Shown here: positions 45,601 through 51,798 of the stretch, piece by piece
Layout of the letters: every line of letters begins with the position of its first letter
How positions within the stretch are numbered: position 1 is the first letter of the stretch
Origin: Amanita rubescens
Taxonomy: Eukaryota; Basidiomycota; Agaricomycetes; Agaricales; Amanitaceae
Length of the DNA stretch: 64,000 nt
Assembly: GCA_015039365.1 (NCBI GenBank)
Contig: WION01000015.1
Location: 434,001 to 498,000, forward strand
Direction: 5' to 3'
The notes under the pieces: model-generated
Database searches by the model: none
What the model saw: only the letters and a program-made list of their open reading frames with translations
Told to the model about the DNA's origin: nothing
Translations under genes and position numbers: made by a program

Positions 45601-48600
45601 GTTTCTTCGTCGTAATCAAACGTAGTTTCTTCTTCCGGATCGATCTTCCTTTCGTCGGGGAATCTAACTGTTCCTTCAGACCAATCTATTCTGGGGTTGA
45701 TTTCTCGGAGCCAAGGTAATCCTAGTATCAGTCGTTGATCGCCTAGTCGTGTGACATAAAACCAGTCTTTAAACCGGTTGTTTTCGATGTTATAGCTTAT
45801 CTGGATTTTATACCGTATATCTCCAGACTTGTTATTTGTTCCGTCCACATTTCGCACTGGGATGGGTTTCTTTAAGCGAGTGATTTCGTTCCAATTGACG
45901 AGTGAGCTATCGACGAATTTTCCTTGTGCGCCTGAGTCGATAAGGGCTTTGGTTTCAGCGGTTTTTAGATTCGAACATTTGGTAATGGGAATGGTGATTT
46001 TATTTCTGGATATAGAAGATACTGTTACACCATTTATACATAGTTGTTCGTCTTCAGAGACGACGGACGCTGATTCATCGTCGTCTCGTTCTAAAAACCC
46101 TTTTTGTTCAATTTTCGGCGGGCACTACGTGGTAATGTTTTCGCCATTTCTCGTATGACGGCGATTCTCTGGTCTTCGTCGTTTTCACTGTTGGATTCTT
46201 CACTTGACGAGCCACTGTCGTCTTCATCGCTATCCGCATTCAGCGCTCTGATTCTTTTTCCTTTCCCTTTCCCTTTGTTGCGGTTATTATTTCGGCCGCG
46301 TGGTTTTCCTCGAAATTGTCCTCTAGGGGCTGCCCTTCCTCGTGAATTCCCAAGGTTTTGTCGTTTCTTTTTGGGATTAGGGCAGTCCGAGATTAAATGT
46401 CCTGTTTTTCCGCATCCATAGCATACAGCGGTTTTTACCCATTCCATGGAGGTTTCAGCAATCTGCATTTGTCGCGCTTGTCGGTTTAATTCTAGTACAG
46501 CCTCGTCGACTTCCATTTTGTCATCAAACTCTTTTACTTGGCCAAAAGTGGAGAATAAGGTGTTCGCCACTTCTATGTCAAGGATACGAGTTCGTAATGA
46601 TTTATAGGTTGTCGGGGCACCTCCTAGTCGTAGTTTTTCTCGTAAGGTGTTTGGTAATCCTAAAACTAGGAGATGACATTTCGTCGTATCGTCAGTGATT
46701 TTGGCTAAATTGATGTCTCGATCGACGCGCGCAATATATTGATTAATTGATTGCTTTGGGAGTTTTCTCCATGTGAGTAATCTGTGCATGGCTAGTCCTG
46801 CTTCGTCTACTTGTCCCCAATCTTCTTTCAGTTCTTTAATAAAAGCGTCATAGTTGGCATATTTTGTCGCTTCGGCGTCATATTCAGTTATTTTGTTGTC
46901 GCGCCATTGTTGAGCGTTGCCATCAATATGATACATAATGAACTGTATCTTATCTTGAGCATCCGTCATTTTATTCATTTTCATGAATAATTCGGCTTTC
47001 GCTATGAACGGATTGAGATATTTTCGATCTCCTTCGAACGGTTTAGGAGGTTTGATCTTCGGTAGATCTGACCTTGGTTCGGTCCGGGGTCCTGATCCAC
47101 TCATATCTCGTTCTTTTCCTTTTCTAGAAGGAAATGGGTTGATTGGTGGGGTAAACAAGTATGGAAATACGACAGGGGGTGATGGTGCGGGTCGTGTAGC
47201 TTCGAGTTTAGATTCGGTTGCAAGGGATAAGGAAGCGATGAGTTGGGCTGAGATTTCGTCTTCAACTCGTTGTTCTACTGTGGGTATAACAATGTCTTCG
47301 GTTCCAGGTGCGTATTCAAGTTTATCTTGGGATTCTTCTTCTTTCTCTTGTTCAGAGGGGGAATCTTTATTGTCTTCTTTATCGGACTCTCCTGACGGTT
47401 TAGCGCTTTCTCTGTAATGAACGTGTGGTGATGCAACGGGAGTTTCTTGGCTAGTGATTAAGGTTTCTGGTTCGTTCGCTTTCTTCCAACGTTGTAGCGC
47501 AGTTCGTGTTAACTCCTCTTTTCCTCCTATGAAGGGTTCTCCTTCAAAGTATTCGTCTCTAATAAAGTACGGTTCTTCTCCTGTTTCCGATTCAGTGGCG
47601 TACCAACGTTTACTTCCTTCGTGAAAGGCAAGTTTGCGTTCGTTTAGATATAATCCTCCTTCGAACGGGAAGGATTGATTTGGTGGTCTTCCAAGTTTTT
47701 GTTTTACCCAAAACTGGTGACCTGGTACAGGTTTTCCTGAAGCGGTATAACACCAGCCGTTTTCTCGTTTATCCCAATGAATGGAATGTTCGTCGAGATA
47801 ATAGAGATGGTCAAGGGGGTTTCGTTTGGCGTTATTCGGAGGGGTACTTTTAGATTGTCGTGGAGCAATGGTGAATGATGGGAGGTGAGAGCGTTAAAGC
47901 TATCGTGCTCGGAGAGGAGTCTAGTTTTATTGTTACGTTTGTTCGTTCACTGATAAGTCAAGCCTATCAGGTACCGTAGGTTCCTCAAGGGAGTTCCGGC
48001 ACTTAAGAACGTTCAAAGTATAAGAGTGTTATCGGATAAGTCCTCAAGGGAACTTAGACGATAACGAGACAGATTTTGACTGTTAAAACTAGACTGAGGT
48101 CTAGTCGTATATTTGCGTGATTTATATAGTACAAAGTACATACGCAAATATGGTAAGTATATACACATGTGATAATGAAAACGGTTACATGTGATAATGA
48201 AACGGTTAACATGTGAAAACGACATACATGTGATAAAAGTAATTGGCATATGATAAACGAGGAATGTTCCGGAAGGAATGCATATGCAAATAATGAAATA
48301 GGAGGAATGACATAGATGATAAAATAAGAAAAGATAGGCCATGACGTACGTTTGTAACACTTTGCGACAGAACAGAGAAGTAACAAGGATGATATGGAAC
48401 AATCAGAATGGCCAACTCGTCTTTCGATTAGAAGATGACAGGCTCCAATCCCCACCATGGCATCCAGCTAGTGCATTTCGAGCCAAAACATTTGACAAGT
48501 TGATTGTTAACGGTCTCTGTGGCACTTATTGGAAACTTCCACCAACGGTCAGTATATCGCGATTTTGAAGGTGTACTCGTCTCTTATACATGGCGGACTC

Positions 48601-49275
48601 CATACAGGGCAGCATAATCAAAGTGATTTTTAAGGGTGAAAACGATATAGATCTAGAAGTTGTAGACAAGGGTAGATGGAAAGCTGGAACTATAACGGAG
48701 GAAGACCCGGGGGTACACTCAACTTGGGCATCGGAAAGGGCGCCCACCAGGCTCGAGGAAAATACAGAATTTTTCACAGCCGAGACTGGTTTGTGGATCC
48801 CAACGGTAAGTAAATTATTTAAAACTTTTCATATGTGCGCCTGACATACTTGACAGAAACCGGTGGTAATATTGGTATTTTGTATCCACATCCGTATTTA
48901 CCTCACACACGTTTCGACAGAATAGAGAAGTAACAAGGATGATATGGAAAAAGCAGGCTGGCAGACTCGTCTTTCGATTAGAAGATGACAGGCTCCTATC
49001 CCCACCATGGCATCCAGCTAGTGCATTTCGAGCCGAAACATTTGACAAGTTGATTGTTAACGGTCTCTGTGGCACTACTTGGAAACGTCCAGCAACGGTC
49101 AGTATATCGCGACTTTTGAAGGTGTACCTGTCTCTTATATACGGTGGACTCCATACAGGGCAGCATAATCAAAGTGGTTCTTAAGGGTGGAGGCGATATG
49201 GATCTAGAAGTTGTGGACAAGGGGAGATGGTCAGGTCAAATTATACCGGAGAAACGCCCGGGGACACCGTCCTGA
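39605..49275 (+). CDS. Secreted modular protein B with 9-nt microexons; Ty3-2 sits in intron 2
   Basis: Exons: 39605-39757, 39809-39817, 48371-48547, 48608-48805, 48857-48865, 48921-49097, 49159-49275; 280 codons, all junctions in phase 0, TGA at 49273-49275. Residues 1-19 are a signal peptide (FFLFTTFVSAA) followed by a Kex2-like KR. Each of the two modules consists of a three-residue microexon (KPV), a 59-codon exon (NREVTRMIW..., RLEDDRL, PPWHPASAFRA, FDKLIVNGLCGT) and a GSIIKV exon (DLEVVDKGRW). Intron 2 was 56 bp before an 8.5 kb retrotransposon entered 11 bp upstream of its acceptor. No family is recognised; paralogue of protein A. Whether the enlarged intron is still spliced is unknown. 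Confidence 0.72.
39868..40296 (-). repeat. 3' LTR of Ty3-2
   Basis: 429 bp, the same length as the 5' LTR, with only single-base differences noticed (for example TGTTAT versus TGTTAC at the start). Its interior has repeated ACATGTGATAA-like units. Confidence 0.95.
40354..42558 (-). CDS. Ty3-2 ORF3, 734 aa, with CCHH zinc knuckle
   Basis: The ATG at 42556-42558 lies inside the 3' end of pol (56 bp overlap, different frame). The frame is intact to the stop at 40354. Residues about 1-110 are Pro/Ser/Thr-rich. An Ala-rich helical stretch lies near 190-225 (ARTIAATNAATTAAISAAAN). A conserved-looking folded core follows, with RAFYRIWTLFTSWTFANNYLF and HNRWITLMIWNNIHWF. At 563-576 CYMCGAPHHTTEHH has the exact C-x2-C-x4-H-x4-H spacing of a retroviral zinc knuckle with the last Cys replaced by His. 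The C terminus is Arg-rich (RRRRRHPWQG). It is not gag, pol or an envelope-like protein with a membrane segment. A nucleic-acid-binding accessory role is inferred. Confidence 0.75.
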   Translation of the reverse strand: MELQQLSPLLVNHENAVLETMSSPIDNLSAAATPATSTVVEETIPPTREESPTPLPIPPPTCMLHYISTGTEWFPIIPSDEEFVPRNENSSSSDSSYTFPSSNASTIEELMRNVTDMGNAIPPNTPVSLEMQEMVAQVFATRDQMVITYARGPRPDTTPEDIRIMREGLLMFNTTAFTMGIPPIDEELVNNYLERARTIAATNAATTAAISAAANAVAAELDVVTANAITDDEINERLVNPISIPIVFPEDTPSPRPLYTPLDLMRETHARSMSPVPRLPAEGPIPRFYFQHASVNDDNFNVPAPDIPTINVILTHYAIPSFVDPIIRRAFYRIWTLFTSWTFANNYLFILNRYVRPDLMALVNVIINLTRRFREPQHNRWITLMIWNNIHWFCDLRGDVYLEEATRLTTAGHRHHFIQPTRQPALDTGMAWMHGRPVFPRTPVNATFERIRTLSDRLNPMMTPDGWDITILRQLQTTINNLVWRHDRNPNRPNASNEYQDAAVIALQTGHTIEGRDVPILENPTRRTIFHLHGPDPSAERLVSFEPNNLAFEGEDIPGTQGCYMCGAPHHTTEHHRRREIRRGPVHEETPPPTYPDAMTQSSLPTPFEQIPERRISTASPATTIDSAQLEQGEPSPLIERRRRGTNTRPPGNRFTTTTTGPPPSRRNLGNRRGQSTRGQSTRHVATMTASNTREERPTLQERLTDNRRRRRHPWQGNEDSYTYDSDAEHNRDT
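42503..44992 (-). CDS. Ty3-2 Pol 3' part: RT palm to chromodomain
   Basis: Begins in RT ([20 protein letters not shown]) with catalytic YIDD ([11 protein letters not shown]). RNase H follows ([51 protein letters not shown]). The integrase has its zinc domain ([34 protein letters not shown]), a D,D,E core ([30 protein letters not shown]) and a [12 protein letters not shown] C-terminal segment. A chromodomain near the end reads [20 protein letters not shown] and [12 protein letters not shown]. No stops after the frameshift at 44993-45000. ORF3 starts in its last 56 bp. Confidence 0.93.
   Translation of the reverse strand, partial: [829 protein letters not shown]
44993..46090 (-). CDS. Ty3-2 Pol 5' part: protease and RT fingers
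   Basis: The frame is open from the gag overlap. Protease active site ALIDSGAQGKFVD near 45930, the LILGLPWLREINPRIDW motif, a linker, then RT ([87 protein letters not shown]). The frame is lost after AAFTN where a 4 bp unit is duplicated (GTTCGTTC on the plus strand, 44993-45000). Removing one unit would keep pol in frame, so this is a single slippage lesion. PR and RT act in virus-like particles to mature Gag-Pol and copy the RNA. Confidence 0.9.
46091..47104 (-). CDS. Ty3-2 Gag with CCHC zinc knuckle
   Basis: The start is the first ATG of the frame (47102-47104, MSGSGPRTEP), giving 337 aa. The same frame is open upstream to 47893. The Gag core (PPKPFEGDRKYLNPFIAKAE, NAQQWRDNKITEY, FIKELKEDWGQVDE, WRKLPKQSINQYIARV, LPNTLREKLRLGG) is followed by CYGCGKTGHLISDC (C-x2-C-x4-H-x4-C), a GR-rich basic stretch and an acidic Ser-rich tail. 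The stop TAG (46091-46093) directly follows a slippery heptamer. Confidence 0.92.
   Translation of the reverse strand: MSGSGPRTEPRSDLPKIKPPKPFEGDRKYLNPFIAKAELFMKMNKMTDAQDKIQFIMYHIDGNAQQWRDNKITEYDAEATKYANYDAFIKELKEDWGQVDEAGLAMHRLLTWRKLPKQSINQYIARVDRDINLAKITDDTTKCHLLVLGLPNTLREKLRLGGAPTTYKSLRTRILDIEVANTLFSTFGQVKEFDDKMEVDEAVLELNRQARQMQIAETSMEWVKTAVCYGCGKTGHLISDCPNPKKKRQNLGNSRGRAAPRGQFRGKPRGRNNNRNKGKGKGKRIRALNADSDEDDSGSSSEESNSENDEDQRIAVIREMAKTLPRSARRKLNKKGF
46094..46100 (-). promoter_or_regulatory. Programmed -1 ribosomal frameshift site between gag and pol
   Basis: In the gag frame the RNA reads AAG GGU UUU UAG. The heptamer G GGU UUU fits X XXY YYZ exactly, ends at the stop codon, and the protease frame lies at -1. 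An overlapping A AAG GGU heptamer also fits. A downstream stem was not modelled. Confidence 0.75.
47105..47893 (-). other. Ty3-2 Met-free N-terminal extension in frame with Gag
   Basis: 263 codons upstream of the Gag ATG are open in the same frame without any ATG, back to a TAA at 47894-47896. The translation is clearly protein-like (HLYYLDEHSIHWDKRENGWC, LNERKLAFHEGSKRWYATES, EPYFIRDEYFEGEPFIGG). A non-AUG start, a spliced leader exon or a lost start codon could explain it. Ty3-1 has a similar arrangement. Confidence 0.55.
47931..48359 (-). repeat. 5' LTR of Ty3-2
   Basis: 429 bp, TGTTAC...TAACA, followed by CTTTG (48360-48364) and then CGACAG, the acceptor of intron 2 of protein B. No TGG primer-binding site adjoins it; self-priming of the Tf1 type is possible but untested. 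Confidence 0.95.
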
Positions 49276-49399
49276 ACATAGCTACTTGTTGATATTATTG
49301 AGCTCGTGGTGGTGGTCTGTCTGCTGGACAGGCAGAATACTAAAGTGATATCAGTTGATACTTTGAGTCAGCCTGATCTCTCACAGAGCATCTTCCGTG

Positions 49400-49545
49400 T
49401 CCTGGGCCACTTCAACACACGCTTTCCCAGGGCGTCTGCATGCCGGGGAGTCTGGGTTCGCCGTTATGGGAATGAAACGACTTTCAGAGTTCGGGTTCAA
49501 CGCGGAGGACCCAAATATGATGCGCATATATATATCCTGCCCCAT
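49400..49545 (+). pseudogene. dsk2 pseudogene fragment 1
   Basis: Aligns with the end of dsk2 exon 4 and the start of intron 4: TTCAGAGTTCGGGTTCAACG...GACCCAAATATGATGCGCATATATATA versus the functional CAAGAATTTGGG...CCAAACATG and GTGCGCATATATATA. Intron sequence is retained. Confidence 0.7.
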
Positions 49546-50149
49546 ACGAATTTGCACTTAGCATCGCGTCCTCTAATTCATTCTTCCTATTGTAGAACTG
49601 TTCTTATACTTGACCACTATTACAAGAGAGCGACTGACCGTATTGTATTGTATAATTGGGATATAGACTACGGACCATCATGGGACTCCCGGCCTGAAAC
49701 GCTAGGGGTCGGTGAGGCGAGCTGTGAGGGCAGGCGGGCGCCGAACAGGTGAGCCTAGGACTACAGCGCGTCGGATGGAATGATTTGCTAGCCTTCCTTA
49801 GTATGGACCTGTGAGATGATGTGGAGGGTGGGAACGAGAGAATGAGAATAGCGGAGCGAGCTAGAGAGAAGAGGAGCATCGCTCCTCGGAGTCGCTTGGC
49901 GTAGACGTATCACGTCAGTCTTGATGTACTGCGTCAGGCAGGCCATACCTCCACTTCCACACCGAGAAGACAATGAAGGATGTTTTTTTCGGTAAATGCA
50001 ATTTGAATGAGGGGAGTAAACAATGTATCGTGACGTGGCTGTGCTGATGCGAGCGAACCTCAACCAATGTTGCCTAATCGAATTCTGCAGTTGACGGAAG
50101 TTCATATATTCAAGTGAGTTATTTTACTCTCGAATTGCACTATAAGTTG

Positions 50150-51260
50150 AATTGTGGTGTGAGCGTAAGATACAGTCGGCCAACACGGCAGTAGTGCATC
50201 TGGTGAAGGATTTTCGCGTTCTCGCGGTTCTACCCCTCGCCGCAACAACTTCCTACGGCGCAAACCCAGCCAAAATCCATGCAATCCACTCCGTGTACTC
50301 GACCCCCATTTAGAACCCGGCCCGATGGTGAATGAAACCCGCTTTCGCATTTCGGGTTTAACGCGAAGGATTCCGAGTCAATTATGGTGTGCATTTACCC
50401 TGTTCCATATGAATTTGTCACTTATGCGTGTCCAGCTTCTCTCCGATTCATTCCTCTCCTCACGATAGCATAACCGTTCTTATACTTTGCCTGCAGCTCT
50501 AACGTTTGCAACAAGTGATGCAGATGACACGTATGCTGGTCAGGCAGGCTTTCATCCATTTTCCAACCGACACGGTGAACGTATGGCTGTTGAGACTATC
50601 TCAGGAAGGGAATATGTGAGCAAATTTGCACCATTATTGAAAGTTACGGGACTCTGAATTCTGTGAACGGCGCTCTATTGTACGCTGCGCCTGTCGCATT
50701 AACTAAACTTTCTTCACCTCAACATATACTCTTTCATCACCTTTCCATCCCCGTGACCCTTCGCCTCTCTTGGTCCACGATTCCCAACAATGGCTATGAC
50801 TCTACTCCACCTGGCGTGCCTCCGCTAACACGCCACAATCACGACAAAATCAAAATCCATCAGTATAGGTACGACGACAGGTTTTATTGCCGCTACTGGG
50901 ACAACGCTAAATCCCATCGACCCCAGGGCTGTCGCTTACCCTGCAACGCTAGTCTGTAACTACCGGGTGGTGGCGCAGGCAAAGCATGTGCAGAGATTGC
51001 TCCCGTTGGGCGCTGTGAGGATGTTTCCCGCCGTTCCGGTAATTAAGATTACCACCCGATCCCGTTGATACAGGACCACCAGCGGAGCGGTTTACTTAAT
51101 TATACGTAAGTATGTACTCGGCGCCCACAGCTGATGAGTACGCCTGCGCATTAATTGCAGTTACGGGGTCCACCAACGCGCTGCGGAATGTCGGAGCATT
51201 TCTGGCCACGGGAAGTTGTGTACGGTGGGCAATCGAGTATATTTTAACATGTGTATTCAG
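50150..51260 (+). pseudogene. dsk2 pseudogene copy 2, exons 4 to 7 with introns
   Basis: Colinear traces of dsk2: exon 4 (CAGTCGGCCAACACGGCAGT, about 50165-50390), exon 6 start (AACGTTTGCAACAAGTGATGCAGATG, about 50500), the Gly-rich region (ACTACCGGGTGGTGGCGCAGG, about 50957), and the exon 7 UBA (GGGGTCCACCAACGCGCTGCGGAATGT, about 51165-51255). Introns are present in place, so it arose by DNA duplication. Frames are heavily broken. Confidence 0.75.
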
Positions 51261-51360
51261 CGTATCAAGTTATGTGCGAGGCGTTAGGATGTTAGGCAGC
51301 CGTGCCGTTAGCGATGTAACGCGACCTGGACATCAAAGAAGAGTGTCTAATTTTGACTTT

Positions 51361-51464
51361 GGGATTGTGGATACGGATGCAATGCTGGGACTGTTGACAC
51401 GGGTGCAATGCTGCGATTGTGGACACGGATGCAATGCTGGGACTGTGGACGCGGATGCAATGCC
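51361..51464 (+). repeat. Four tandem 26-bp repeats
   Basis: Consensus begins GGGACTGTGGACACGGATGC and ends AATGCT. The four units differ by 2-4 bases each. Confidence 0.9.
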
Positions 51465-51798
51465 TTGGAAGGTGAAATGATATAGCGTAAGTGGCGCTGA
51501 TCAGGCAGAGACTGGCGTTTTGGTGTCCAGATGAGAGTTAGTGCGTTATTAGTTGCAAAGTTGAAACTTGACAGATGACAGATCCGTGCTACCGTGACAC
51601 TTGCATGCGAACGTTCTGAAATTTCCAAGCTTAGCATGGGTCACATTTTGGAAAATTCAGCGCAATTAAGTGGAGAGTCATTCGTATAAAAAGGCTCATC
51701 GAAATGCTCCCGTTTTTTCCTCAGAGCTGGTCTCTTCTTACATCGCCCTCCTTTCTGTGCCAACCACCGCATTCCCCAAAAGCAGGTCTTTTTCAAAC

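Larger units (their letters stand above)
39868..48359 (-). mobile_element. Ty3-2: chromodomain Ty3/gypsy element in intron 2 of protein B
   Basis: 8,492 bp with 429 bp LTRs (5' LTR 47931-48359, 3' LTR 39868-40296), TGTTA...TAACA ends, and target duplication CTTTG (39863-39867, 48360-48364). A purine tract (AGGAGAAGGG) precedes the 3' LTR. Minus-strand order: a Met-free open frame joined to Gag, a -1 frameshift site, PR-RT, RNase H, integrase and chromodomain, and a large extra ORF3 overlapping the end of pol. Apart from a 4 bp duplication in RT the coding regions are open. It is antisense to the host gene. Confidence 0.97.
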
